The notes: generated by a model not told the origin, from the letters alone. A stretch of DNA of 64,000 nucleotides from Sphaerosporella brunnea (GCA_008704415.1 VXIS01000063.1:1-64000); one strand, 5' to 3'; positions 33,677-44,548 are shown, counted from the first letter of the stretch. Made by a program: numbers and translations.

Positions 33677-34019
33677 CCGTATTATTCCGGTACGATGGGA
33701 ATCGCCGGCGCCGAAGTCAATCTTTTCTAAGTAGCAAACGTACTATGTATGGAACCGGCGAATCTTGATTGATGGCCAAGAGGGGCGGGCACTGGAGACG
33801 TCGCGGTACGACGGAGACACAAGGCGGCCGTGAGAATTAGAGTTGAGTACACAGGTGTCCTCAACCATACCGCGCCCAGCCATTGTCGCCTCCTTAGATA
33901 GTGTTGTCGCCGTCACATAAGATTCGCCGGCGGTGTCATGTTTCCATACATAGTACGTTTGCTACTTAGAAAAGATTGACTTCGGCGCCGGCGATTCCCA
34001 TCGTACCGGAATAATACGG
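33677..34019. mobile_element. 343-bp MITE with 78-bp perfect inverted ends, TA-flanked
   Basis: The arm 33677-33754 (starting CCGTATTATTCCGGTACGAT) recurs inverted without mismatch at 33942-34019. Beyond it, CCGGCGAATC at 33755-33764 is matched by its inverse at 33921-33930, so the inverted homology continues past an 11-base insertion in the right arm. TA flanks both ends (33675-33676, 34020-34021). Nothing in the 187-base centre codes for protein. The perfect arms suggest a young insertion or arm homogenisation. A diverged relative of its terminus lies at 17438-17475. Confidence 0.9.
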
Positions 34020-34222
34020 TACGTATATACCAGTTGACAATAAATCATATTTGAACCGTCAACGAAGAATGAGCAAGTTACTTACTTGGCCAGACAATGG
34101 GGATGGGCAACGCTTGGATATCCGTATTGGCCCATTTAACATCGATTGTATTGATGGGATTGTGTTTGCGAAAGGCGAAAAAGGAAAAAGGAGAAAGAAA
34201 GAAAGAAAGAAAAAGAATGAAG

Positions 34223-34308
34223 TGACCACGGCAGGGATCGAACCTGCAATCTCTTGATTCCAATTGAAACAATCGTAGTCAAGCGCCTTGCCATTGGGCC
34301 ACGCGGCC
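34223..34308 (-). tRNA. tRNA-Arg (anticodon ACG), with intron
   Basis: Third copy of the 86-base tRNA-Arg(ACG) gene, minus strand, with identical exons and the intron TTGTTTCAATTGGA. On the minus strand its 3' end is followed by TTCATTCTTTTTCTTTCTTTC, which can act as a pol III stop. It lies 204 bases from the 343-bp MITE. Confidence 0.9.
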
Positions 34309-34544
34309 AATCACTGACATAGATACCGTTCTTGCATATACAAGGCGCTTTTCTAGGTCCGTTTACGACATATAAGATATTCAAGGCCTAGTTCACAATA
34401 GACCTAATCCAAAACTACCCCGTCCTTTGGAGAGAGCATGTAACTAGAAGATAGAGAGAACTTGGAACAAAGAAACATGATATAAATTACTACCGATAAT
34501 GGCCTCGGGGCTGTGCTAAATGCCGCCACGAGACTCGTTCGGAA

Positions 34545-34725
34545 TGTACGCACGTCCACAAGGAGAATGGTGTTTGGAATGTGTTGGAGTTTGTAATGTA
34601 ATCTATATATCAAGCAGGTGGCGTACCACTACAACATATAAACATTACCTCACTATCCAGCACTCGGTCCACATCATTAAAACTGTGTCAGGACGCATAT
34701 GTACGCACGTCCACGAGGAGAATGG
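34545..34725. repeat. 26-bp direct repeat near 34.55 and 34.70 kb
   Basis: TGTACGCACGTCCACAAGGA... at 34545-34570 recurs with one mismatch (A to G) at 34700-34725; both end in GAGAATGG. The intervening DNA and the outer flanks differ. The second copy contains the ATG of a 146-codon plus-strand frame (34722-35162) that overlaps a 163-codon minus-strand frame (34688-35179). Neither shows a known motif, so I do not call a gene. Confidence 0.7.
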
Positions 34726-36416
34726 CCGCCACGAGGGTAAGCACGAGAGTGGATAATCGCCCCGTCTCTTCCTGTGCGAGCGGAGTTCCCGGGTATCGAA
34801 AAGACAGCACTGGAAACGGGGACGGCTTGCTGAGCCAGCTTTTCGACCGGGTGGTTGAAGGCTGGCTTTCTTTTCGTTCTGTGGGGTGGTTCGTGTTGCA
34901 GTTGGATGTGCTGTCCTTTTTGCGGGTGGCAGGGGGGGCTTTTGGGGTTGGTGGAGTCTTTCTTTGGAGCTGGTCCGCTCTGGGTGGTGGTGGCTTCGAG
35001 TGGGGTCTGCGCTGCCCGCCATTACTATCACCACCACTTGAGGGATGCGGCATCAACAGGCTATCCACGGCACGCCTCTTCCGGAAAACCTCGAACTTGG
35101 TGAAGGGATCGTTGTCTCCGATGCTGGGCTTTGGGTTAGTGTTGGGACCGAAAAGGGCTTGAGAATCAACATACCGCATCGTTGTGGTGACCCCGGCTTA
35201 GGTTGCTATAAGCGTCGGGTGGGGCCGTCCTCTGAGCCGTTTCCAGGTTAGTGACAAAGATCAATCGAATGAGAGTAACTGTTTGACTGCAGGGAGGTGT
35301 AGTATTAACAAAGCAGGCAACTCAGCATGGCACTGAACGTACAGAATTGACTGCACGTTGTAGACTGCACATTATAGTGGCCGACCACCAGCGTCATCGA
35401 CTCCGTTATCTGCAGCTGAAACAAGATATAAGTCAAAACCCGCTTTGTCGGCTTGACATTGGCCTCTCCATACCTTTACTATGTTCAAGCTCCTAGGAAC
35501 TTGAGGGTTTGATCCTCTTTTTCCGCCAAGTTATCGTCGAGGGAAGAAAGGTCAATGTTTGATTGCGTTCGAGGCCGCTCGAGACGCACTTTTTTTTACC
35601 GATTGAGAATATAGTCTCGGGGAAGGTGGAATGCGGGAATGGTAACGAGGTAAGCGGTACCGAAAACATAATCCGACAAAGGTCTGAGCCGGAAGTACCA
35701 TTTTTTGCCTTGTCCCTAACGACACTGTTAAACAGGGCTACTTACCATTGATTTATTGAGTGGCTTGCCTACCGTGCTTTCTTTTCAGTTTTGTTCGAAT
35801 TTCAATGACCCCTTCCAGTTGGCTGGCCCAAGTGAAAGAGGCATTGTGACATATACCGCTTAGACCGATACCGTTATCCAGAAAGGTGGATTGTGCGAAG
35901 GGAATCTTGAAGCTACCATGGGCGAAATAGCTTCACTGTATCTCACTCGGTGAAAGACAGAAAGTAGGCAACATCGAATGTGTTCCGAAAGCCAAGTGTT
36001 TGTGTACAAAGGCCCACGATGTGTCGATCGATAAACAGCTACATCTTAAAGATAGTCTAGTGATCGAGTAAGCAAGTAGGTTTTTGCGATGTTACAGGAG
36101 CCCCGAAATGCTTTCAACCCGCACAACCGGCCATGGTGGTCTTAAGTAACGCGTCTCGCAGCGCAGCGGTCCCCACATCAAAGCTCTGCAATACGTCGCG
36201 GCGGAGCGTGGACTAGCAAGGGAGATGGGTCGAGCCAGAGGAAAGACGGTGTGCTGCCTGTTCAGAGCCTGGGGAATAAATGACACCTAGCTGTTCCATC
36301 CCAATAGCTCTCTGGAGACCAGGAGGACCGCGCCGGCAGCTCTGTCTAACACCAGCCACCGCCTTGCTAGACTGACACGTAGAAAGCTCGGCCACGGGAA
36401 TTTTCTCTTATGAATG
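34726..36416. other. Unassigned sequence with two opposing open frames
   Basis: Between 34688 and 35179 both strands are open. The plus-strand version has hydrophobic stretches (around WLSFRSVGWFVLQLD); the minus-strand version is proline/serine/threonine-rich with a short hydrophobic tail. Either may be a small gene, but nothing decides. From 35.2 to 36.4 kb I see nothing assignable. Confidence 0.35.
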
Positions 36417-36852
36417 TCGAAGCCGCGCATGGTAGCTACTGGTTTTTGCAAGAGACACCATGTAGGAAGTGTCAGAACATGGTACGGTGTGAGGAATTCG
36501 ACGAGCTTTACGGCAGCAAAATCTCTACCAGAAGAATGATGGGGTTGTGGTGAAAGGAGGAGGAGGAGGAGGAGGAGGCGGAGGAGGCGGAGGAGGCGGA
36601 GGAGGCGGAGGAGGCGGAGGATGGACTGGAGGCGATAGGTGAAGACAGTAACAATGGTGAGGAAGGGGACGATAGACAGTCGGTTCGTCCCCGGCGCTAT
36701 CTACGTGGCCTCTGGAATCCGCGGAATCATCCTGAGGCCCTATGACAAAGGATCTGGTCAAGTGCCAGGAGGCTTAAGGACTCTCTGGATTTTGCTGTGG
36801 ATTTGTTGATACTGAAGCATGCTGGTTACTTGCCAGAGCCGCCGCCTCTATG
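36417..36852 (+). pseudogene. Broken frame with acidic (Glu-Glu-Ala) repeat
   Basis: One frame reads VEAAHGSYWFLQETPCRKCQ then NMVRCEEFDELYGSKISTRR up to a TGA at about 36552. It continues as a (Glu-Glu-Ala)n tract encoded by the GGAGGC microsatellite (36555-36622), then EDGLEAIGEDSNNGEEGDDR, RPRRYLRGLWNPRNHPEAL, a second TGA at about 36741, and RRLKDSLDFAVDLLILKHAG. The phase is constant across all pieces, with two nonsense codons, so this is a single decayed coding sequence. C-x2-C-x4-C near the start might bind zinc. The family is unknown; a transposon-encoded protein is a guess. Both stops could derive from TGG or CGA by transitions. Confidence 0.45.
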
Positions 36853-37783
36853 AGCTACACTGAGGCGGAAGGTTGTTCGGGTGGGTGTCAATCGCACAGC
36901 TTGCTTCTTCGCTAATGGTTAAAATGTCCCCGGCTTTCGTGCGAAATGACTCGCGTGCCCCTCGATGTCTAAGATGCTCTACGTGAGAGAATTCGACATA
37001 CTATCACCTTCATACCTTTTGAATTTGTCTTGTGAGGCCTGCCGCGGCCATGCTTACAGTTGGGGGGGGGGGGGGGGGGACTCGTCGAGTATTTTCATAG
37101 CTTCAAATTGCCGGGTGCTTTTGTCTCTAGAAATTTCATGAGGCCGTGTGAGTATAAGTACCTTAGCCGGGGCCGTTTTGAAAAATGATTATCTGATCCT
37201 TATATGGCCCGTGTAATCCTGTGATGATGATGATGCACTAAATACGGTCAACTAATGTTATTTAAGCCAAAAAACATCTCCCCGGTATAAGGCTAGTGAG
37301 CAAAAACCGCTAACCACCTTGGAAAACTTATATGGCCGACTCGCCGCACGTTGCCACAACCTCGCCGCACCCTTGCCGCACAACGGGCAAATCACCATCA
37401 TGATCGTGCACCTCGCCTGCCCCAAACCCCAAAGCTGAGGCGACACCACCAGTAGACTCGGAATAAAAAACTGACGGGCAGATGTGACGATGCCAAAGCC
37501 TGAAGCCTACTAGTTCGCAGAGATACAGCTTATTGCCAAACTCAATCCCATCGCTGCGATGGCTGATGGATCGAAACACACGATGTCACTCGACTCTGCT
37601 CGTTTATGCATTATATAACCATTATATAAGTATTATTCGATGAGCAAATGTAAGCTTTACCGTCTGGGGAAGGGCTACACACCAACAGCCATATGACGAT
37701 TTTTTTTAAAAAAAAAAACCGCCGTCCCCTGATATGGTAAGTCTGCAGCAGCATCATTGTGAGACCCACAGTCTCATCTCATC
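36853..37783. other. Gene-poor sequence with an 18-base G run
   Basis: No gene is recognised. The G run at 37062-37079 is the longest in the window. An AT-rich TATATAA-containing stretch lies near 37610-37630 and a T8/A12 tract near 37700-37720. Confidence 0.5.
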
Positions 37784-38041
37784 TCATCTACCTCCCTCAA
37801 GCCTCTCCCAAAGCACAGCAACCTCCTCCTTCAGCGTCCTCAGCAACCGCACCTCCTTCGCGTGCCGCGTATCCACAAACACGGCCAACGTATCGATTTC
37901 CAGCAGCTGGTCCATCGCCGACCTGTGCCGCTCCATACGTTCTGCGTCTCTCTTGGCTGCCGGAAGCGCCAGTTCGGATTCTAGCTCCTTCTTGGTGTTC
38001 AGCGCGAGCATGAAGAGAGTGGCCAATTGTGAGGTGGCCAT
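37784..38041 (-). CDS. Small alpha-helical protein of unknown function
   Basis: An 85-residue frame starts at an ATG in the good context ACCATGGCC. Its sequence is almost entirely amphipathic helix: QLATLFMLALNTKKELESEL, then DAERMERHRSAMDQLLEID, then HAKEVRLLRTLKEEVAVLWE. The pattern and charge are typical of a coiled-coil subunit of a larger complex. A GT dinucleotide close to the stop (GGAG|GTAGAT) could act as a splice donor and extend the C-terminus, but I found no convincing downstream exon. I do not recognise the family; comparison with other small fungal kinetochore or cytoskeletal coiled-coil subunits gave no match by eye. Confidence 0.5.
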   Translation of the reverse strand: MATSQLATLFMLALNTKKELESELALPAAKRDAERMERHRSAMDQLLEIDTLAVFVDTRHAKEVRLLRTLKEEVAVLWERLEGGR

Positions 38042-38999
38042 GGTTTGTGTTTTGTTGTGTTCGAGAGGAGACGGGGCTATTGGGAGAAGGCCCAGCTAGC
38101 TATAGGCAGAAGGAGGCGGTTCATGCTGAGTGCGTGCTTCGTTCGAGACGGTGGTGCACTGGTGCTGTTCTGGTTGGTTCTGGGGGTCTTTGATGGCAGG
38201 AGGCAGGCGATATGTGGGGCGCTTTGAACCGCGGAACATTGGTAAACTTGATGGGACGGGTGGGTGGAGGTTTTTGATAGTTAAAATCACATTCCCCTAC
38301 TTAGATGTCCCCAACGACACGGTAGATAACTGTTTACAAGCAAGAGAAGTAGCAATAAAGCTGCATTCTACAAGAAGTGTGATCCCCCCTACCCCAGATT
38401 GACCACCTTCCGTGCGTTGTGCACATCCCACTACTCTCTGTCGAACGGGTGTCCCGCTGTGCTAATATTCCGCCACAGTTGACCTCTTCAATAAGAGGAC
38501 GGGCGGGCTGCATAAACTTGATTGCACACACATACACACGAGTGACCCGCTATGATTTCCCTTCAAAGACCAAATAGACAACTTACAGGGGTGGATAAGG
38601 GATCCCATGAGAATGAACCCACCGCCCCTAGGGTTTCCAATTCTTTTTATACCACTGCACCACCACCGTCGCTGGCTCTGCTTGGATCAATATTAATGTG
38701 TGACTACCATTCCACTTCCACTTCCACTTCCACTTCCTGCTCCGCCCTCGGATCCTTCCTTCTTATAATTAGCCGCCGACTGGGGGTCAAGATTTTGTTG
38801 GTGGTTGGCAAACGGAAGAGCTTGATTGTTCTGTTGGCCAGGCCAGTTCTAGGTATTTCCTCATGATGACCCCCCCCCCCCCCCAAAAAAAAAAAAAAAA
38901 AAAACCACTTCTGATTGCACTTGGTATTTAACTACGTCTAAAGGAAAGGGATATAAACAATATTCTAATATACAATCTACTCTACATATAAGTATCTCC
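38042..38999. other. Intergenic region upstream of the small protein and 3' of QRI7
   Basis: No gene assigned. It holds a CACTTC/CTTCCA tandem repeat (38710-38736) and a 15-base C run followed directly by a 20-base A run (38870-38904), which lies about 100 bases beyond the QRI7 stop on its 3' side. Confidence 0.5.
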
Positions 39000-40467
39000 C
39001 TATGTCTGTTTATCATCCATCTCCTCCACTATCCCCTCTTGCGTCCGCCTCCCACCAGGTCCCAACCTCTCTTCCTTCGGCAGCCTCTTCCACCCCTTCA
39101 CTCCCAAAATCCCACCCTTCTTCGGGTCCTCAAACGCCTCGCTCTCATTCTCGCCAGACAGGGAGACCGCCGAATCCATGCTCCACTTCCTGATCGGCAT
39201 GACATCGAGCTTGGTATGATACCCGTCTCTGTAGAGCTCTGCGCCTGCCCAGGCGATCATGGCCGCATTATCGGTGCACAAGCGAGCGGGCGGGGTATGA
39301 ATGCGCACATGTCGCAACCCCTGATGTTCCAGTGTGCGTCTAAGGAGGTACCTAAAGAAAAGGTTGCTGGCTACACCGCCAGAGACGACAACATCGTCAA
39401 TATTGTTTCCCCTGTTTTGTAGGCGCGTGACTAGGCGGTCCGCGATGTGTTCGAACGCGATGATCTGGATTTCCTTCCCCAGGTCCGCTTTTTCCTCCCA
39501 CCTCATTTTGGGGCGGGATTTGTGCAGCCGCTCTATGGCACTTCCGAGGCCAGAGAACGAGAATGCGTCTGGCCGCGGAGTGCGCGCAAGTGGGACAGGG
39601 AGATTCCACTCGCCGTATTGCTGCAACTTGCGCTGGGTGTCATCTTTGCGCCTCGTGGTGCCAGGGAGGAAGTACTGGAAGTCTCCATCTCCCACCGAAA
39701 ATTTCTCCAGCAGAGCAGCATACGAGATTGTATCCCCTTGCGTCTCCAAAATCTCGGGCGGAAGAACCATCCGCGCGGCTTTGTCGAGCATGTCCCCGAC
39801 CGCGATGTCGATGGAATCGGCAACGATCGTATGGTCCACCAACCCCCGCGACTCGACCAGCATCGTGTGCCCCCCGCTGACAAGCACCGTCAGGAACGGG
39901 AACTCCACTGGCGAGTGTGCCTCCTTGTTCGGAAGCGCGGCAACTAGCCGCGGCGTTAATGCGTGCGCCAACATGTGGTGCACCCCGATTAGTGGCTTCC
40001 CGAAGGCGACCGCAAGCCCCTTGGCCGTGTCTAGGCCGACGCCGAGGTTGGAGGCCATGCCGGGCCCGCGCGTGACGGCGACGAGGTCGGGCGCTGGGGT
40101 GCCGTTGGGGAGAGCGACCAGAGCGCGCTGGACGAGAGAGGCCATGGAGCGGCGGTGGCCGACGATGGAGACAAAGGGGTGGACGCCGCCCGTAGGCTTG
40201 TTGGGGGAGGTAGCGGTTTCATGAAAGAGGATTTTGGCGTGGTATTGGTCGGGAGTGTCGAGGAGCGCCACGGAGGTGTCATCGCTGCGGAGGGGTGGCA
40301 AAGTCGTATTAGCCAGCAGAAGCGGACCGGGAATTGGGGTGCAATTACCAGGAGGATTCGATGGCTAGGACCGTCAGGCAGCGGTGCGGGGGCGCTCGAT
40401 GCCGTAGGCGACATTGTTGTGTTCGGAGAAGGTGGGAACGCGAAAGGTGTGGCAGTCGCAAAGGCAT
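39000..40467 (-). CDS. QRI7: Mitochondrial tRNA t6A37 threonylcarbamoyltransferase, QRI7/OSGEPL1-like
   Basis: It transfers the threonylcarbamoyl group to A37 of ANN-decoding mitochondrial tRNAs. Exon 1 (40467-40349) and exon 2 (40284-39000) are joined across a 64-base intron (GTAATT...CGCAG), giving 467 residues. The splice falls within the Cys codon of the signature VLAIESSCDDTSVALL (residues 33-48). The first 30 residues are rich in Arg/His/Leu without acidic residues, as in a mitochondrial targeting peptide. Other Kae1/TsaD-family motifs are HHMLAH (metal-binding histidines near 143 and 147), VSGGHT (175-180), DDVVVSGGVASN and CTDNAAMIAWAG near the C-terminal side. Length and the presequence favour the mitochondrial QRI7 over cytosolic KAE1. 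It follows the F-box/ankyrin gene in the same orientation. A longer upstream frame with other ATGs exists; the ATG at 40467 is preferred because the presequence begins there. Confidence 0.93.
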
Positions 40468-41061
40468 TTGAGGAGGTTGCAAAATTAGCCAGTCGCACGC
40501 ACGGAAGCTGAAGAAAAAAGCTGCCGAGCCGCTGACATCATGCATATCACGGACGATCACCGCCAATCCGTGCGCACGCAGTTGGAACAGCTTCAGCTTT
40601 GCACTCGCACAGGAAATGGCTCCAAACAAAAGCTTGCTTCGTATTCTGAACGCACCTATGGCCAGGCACCCACCAAGTAGAAAAGTAAACAGATAAGAGC
40701 TCAGATAGGAATCATGCGCAACAGCCAACAAAAAGAAGCTGAGAGGAGTAAGAGGTACTTAGGTATCGTCACCGCAGACAAAGCCAATCACTATCCATTA
40801 TGGTGCCATGGTGTAAGGAAAAAAGGGAGAACAAAATGCCAGAAAAACCAAAATAAATCACCACCCAACAAAGTAAACGCTGACGCAAACACCGCCGTAG
40901 ATGTAAAGCAAGGAAAAATCAACAAAAGCAACATCATAACGCCTCCTGCCTTGCCTGCCCCAAAAGCCCCAACCATCTATGTATCGCCGCCGTCGCTCAG
41001 AAAACACATGCAATGTACATAAAGTCAAGTTGATACAAGAAGGAATCCAACCAAATTCATG

Positions 41062-42756
41062 TCAAGCGGGTATCATCCCCATGTTCATTCTCAGCAACTG
41101 GACCACCTGCGTCCTAGAGAATGCCTCCGCCAGATCCAGAGAGTTCTCGCCGCGGGTGTCTCGATCGCTGGCCCGTGCACCACCCTTCAGCAACAACTGC
41201 ACTACTTCTACATGTCCCTCCCGACTCGCGTGATGAAGCGCGTTCATGCCCTCGGTGTCCTTGCTTCGCACATTTGCGCCTTTCTCCACGAGGAACCGCA
41301 CCATATCGACATTGACGTGGACATAGCACTGTGCACAGGCCCGACTGAGTGGGCTCATACCAAAAACGTCAGTGGCGTTGATATCGGCGCCCAGATCGAG
41401 AAGTGCCGCAACCATATCCTGCCTTCCACGCTCCACAGCGTAGTAGAGCGGCGTTTGGCCCTCGCCGTCCCGTGCATCCAATGATGCGCCCGCGTCGAGA
41501 AGCAGCCGAATTGCCGAGAGTTGAGCGAACGAGGCAGCTTCGTGGAGGGCGGTGGCTCCGTAATGATCCTTTGCCTTGATATCTGCACCGTGACTAAGGA
41601 ACAGCTTCATGGCATCAATGTTGTCTGCTGCTGCAGCACTGAAAAGTGGTGTTTGTCCGTTGAGCTGGGATGTCATGTTGACATCAGCGCCGTATTCCAA
41701 CATTAACTTAAGCATCGACAAAGTCGGCGGGTTGAGGCAGGCGAACGCGTATGTCAGCAGAGGATTTCCGGACATGCAAACGGTCTTTACGATTTCGCCG
41801 GAGCTATCGCCCTCCAGGAAGAGCTTGACAACGCCCTCGTACATGCCGTAAGATAAAGCTCGGTGTACCGGAGTTTCTCCGTCCGCGTTTTGGGTGATGG
41901 GCGCGCCCCAATCGAGCAAGAGCTTCACGATCTCAGTGAGTCCGAAACAGGCGGCGTTGTGCAGCGGAGAATTATCGTGAAGGTCAGGTTTAGCGGCGTC
42001 CGCGCCGCACCTAATCAACTCCTTGCAAATTTCTTCGCGAGTCGGGCCGTCGGTCACGGCCAGGTTGAATGGGGTACAGCCTCGCACGTCAAGCACATCC
42101 AAGTCGGCGCCGAGCGATGTCAACAGCTTAACAGTGCTGAGATGTCCCATTTCGGTAGCAGTGTGTAGCGGCGTCTTCCGCTCGACAATGCTGGGCAGGG
42201 AAACGGCGTTTGGTTTTTTTGACAGAATGAATCTGACAATCTCGTCCTGGCCAGAGAATACAGCTGCGTGCAGCGCTGTGTAGCCTTCGCGGTCGTAGGT
42301 CGCCGCCCAATCATCGTGGTACAGCAGTTTGGCAAGCTCCAGATGTCCAAGAGTCGCAGCTTGGATGAAAGGGGTCTGGCGAAGCTTTCCCAACTGCAAG
42401 GCCGGACTGGCGCCGCGTGCGAGAAGCCGATGAGCGGTGTTCAATTGATTGTTCTGTGCGGCCCAGTGCAATGGACTCCATTGGTTTTGGTCGTCGAGCA
42501 AGAAAGCTCCCTCGTCATAGAGCTCGTTGTTGAGGAGGGCGTACAGGTAACGGTTTGTTCGCGTGAAAGCGGAGAGGTCTTTTATGGGCAACCTCGAGGC
42601 AATCATCAATAGCAGCTCGTTCGGAAAAGAGAGGAGCGGTAAACATGGCGACTGCGGGTGGCAGGATTTCATTGCACAGGATGGAGCTTCCAGGCGGGCA
42701 AGTAGTGGGGCAACGGGCAGGTGATGGGTAAAAGTTGTCGATGTCATCGAGCTCAT
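41062..42756 (-). CDS. F-box and ankyrin-repeat protein
   Basis: A single exon of 564 residues. Residues about 40-80 (LLSFPNELLLMIASRLPIKD, then LSAFTRTNRYLYALLNNEL) form an F-box, which normally binds Skp1 in SCF ubiquitin ligases. The rest (about 90-560) is roughly 13 ankyrin repeats with regular TPLH...A...G......LL..GA consensus, for example WSPLHWAAQNNQLNTAHRLL, TPLFSAAAADNIDAMKLFL, TALHEAASFAQLSAIRLLL and NALHHASREGHVEVVQLLLK. The repeats would form the substrate-binding surface, so a role in targeted ubiquitination is a reasonable inference, but the substrate is unknown. Such proteins are numerous in Pezizomycotina. The first ATG (42756) is followed by two more within 40 residues and the exact start is uncertain. 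No frameshift or internal stop is present. Confidence 0.9.
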   Translation of the reverse strand: MSSMTSTTFTHHLPVAPLLARLEAPSCAMKSCHPQSPCLPLLSFPNELLLMIASRLPIKDLSAFTRTNRYLYALLNNELYDEGAFLLDDQNQWSPLHWAAQNNQLNTAHRLLARGASPALQLGKLRQTPFIQAATLGHLELAKLLYHDDWAATYDREGYTALHAAVFSGQDEIVRFILSKKPNAVSLPSIVERKTPLHTATEMGHLSTVKLLTSLGADLDVLDVRGCTPFNLAVTDGPTREEICKELIRCGADAAKPDLHDNSPLHNAACFGLTEIVKLLLDWGAPITQNADGETPVHRALSYGMYEGVVKLFLEGDSSGEIVKTVCMSGNPLLTYAFACLNPPTLSMLKLMLEYGADVNMTSQLNGQTPLFSAAAADNIDAMKLFLSHGADIKAKDHYGATALHEAASFAQLSAIRLLLDAGASLDARDGEGQTPLYYAVERGRQDMVAALLDLGADINATDVFGMSPLSRACAQCYVHVNVDMVRFLVEKGANVRSKDTEGMNALHHASREGHVEVVQLLLKGGARASDRDTRGENSLDLAEAFSRTQVVQLLRMNMGMIPA

Positions 42757-44548
42757 AAGTCAGTTGGAAGAGATGGAGGAGAGAAGTGTGCCGATGAGGG
42801 ATTTGTTCGGGAGCGGAGCTTTTCCGGCCGTGGGGCGATTGGTGGGTGCGTGAATTGTGGGGGTTCCGGAAGCGAGCACCGAGGGATCAGAGGCGATAGG
42901 TTGATTAGCTACTCGCGTGGTTTGGTGAGTGGTTTGGGGATTGCTGGTTTGGGGATTGCGGCTATGTGATTGTTTGAAGATAGCATGAGCAGAGGAGAGA
43001 GGGGAGGAGAGGCAGGAGAGGGGGCAGGTAGATGTGGGGGGGGGGGGGGTGGTGGTGGTGGAGGTGAGGTGGGACGGAAATAAAGAAAGAAGGGAGGAAG
43101 CTCCCGGGTGATATTGGTAGCAGTTTAGCGGCACCGGGACCACGCACAGCAGCAACGTTAACGTCGGAGACGATAAGGCAGCAACGCAAGTGAGCAGTAT
43201 AACGTCTGTCTGTCTGTCCGTCTTCTTCTTTTCAGTCCGAGCCCCGATTGCGGGCGGAGGCTTGTCGCGGCGCTGTTTGCGAGTTGGTTTAGTGTGACAG
43301 CGAAGACGACGGGGCAGGCTGCTAAATAAGGCGAAGTATGCAGCGCAGGCAGAGCAGTGCGATGATGATGATGCTGCTCTCACCTCCTCATTGGAACGGA
43401 CTCCCATAATAAACCTCTCATTATATAGACCACTTCCCACTTGCTTGCTGCGCTGCTGGACCGCATAGATCCATCAGCACTTACATACACTTCATACCTC
43501 AGACCATAGCCTCAGCCGCTCCAGACTCATCCAAATGTGGGGAAACCCTCACATCCCACGCCATGTCGTGCATAATGCAGAAGGAAAGCATTCCCCCGCA
43601 GCTGCTGCCCTTCTGGCATGTGCAAATATAAGATATCGCAGATACCTGAGTCGCTGCGGTACAAACATCTATGCCACCGCACAACTGCTTTCAAGGCGCC
43701 AAGTAAATTAACTGTTGCGGGTCACTGCCGCGAAGTCACAGCGAAGAAGAAGAAGGAATGGAGGCGACGTCTACCTCCATAGCACCGGCAGCTTTTTCCC
43801 CTCCCATCGGAAAATAATCCCGTCGAGAACCTCAACCATCGGCAGCGCGCAGCGCGCAGCGGAAATCACTGCTTCAACGTACCACGGACCGCCGCGGAAT
43901 GCAGCGCAGACTTCAGAAAGTCGTGCGGCTTCCCGCCGTCAAAGCGGGGGCTTTTCCGGAACCGCAGCCTTCCCACATCTCAGTTGAAGATATTGAAAAG
44001 TTTTCTGCCTCAGGCAAGCAGATGAGCAGACCATACATCTGCTGCACGCACTATGCGCTCTGTCAGTCGAAACGGCAGTGTGTTATACGCTCTTGCTTTT
44101 TTGATGATGCGACGCGTTACGCGCAGTGGACCGCGGAAATGGCAACTGGTTCCAATATATCCTGACCTGGTTGGTGGTGGTGTTCTGAGGTCAGAGGGGG
44201 AGAAATAAAATTGATAGCGGTCGGCAGCATTGGTCCTCGTCCGGGAGAAAACCAGGTCACCGGCAGTTTTGTGAGCGAACTTGTTTGGATCCTTCGAGAT
44301 AGTTATCGACGCACCTTTAGCTCTTGCAAGCGTATGTGTACCTGTTGTACATACAATAGAGTATAGTACACTATCCTGTGACGTGTTATTGCTTTGGCCC
44401 CAGGTGTTTGTTGATATATCTAGAAATATGCTGATCTAAAACAAACAAAAATTAATCAACCAGACTGCCTAAGTACCGCCGCTATTCCTTTCTGCTGCTA
44501 TATCGCCCAATACCAATATAAAAAAAAAACACCAGAAAGCGATCCAGC
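42757..44548. promoter_or_regulatory. Leader/promoter of the F-box gene and 3' side of the Myb-like gene
   Basis: Directly upstream (minus) of the F-box gene the DNA is pyrimidine-rich on the coding strand, with a poly-C/CCA tract (43037-43060), as in long fungal 5' leaders. A 226-codon open frame here (42760-43440) is serine/proline/threonine-rich low-complexity sequence and is more likely leader than gene. From 43.5 to 44.5 kb I see nothing assignable. Confidence 0.45.

Noticed and set aside
42760..43440. 226-codon minus-strand frame upstream of the F-box gene
   Set aside because: It is Ser/Thr/Pro low-complexity encoded by a pyrimidine-rich leader and ends just before the F-box gene start; more likely 5' leader.
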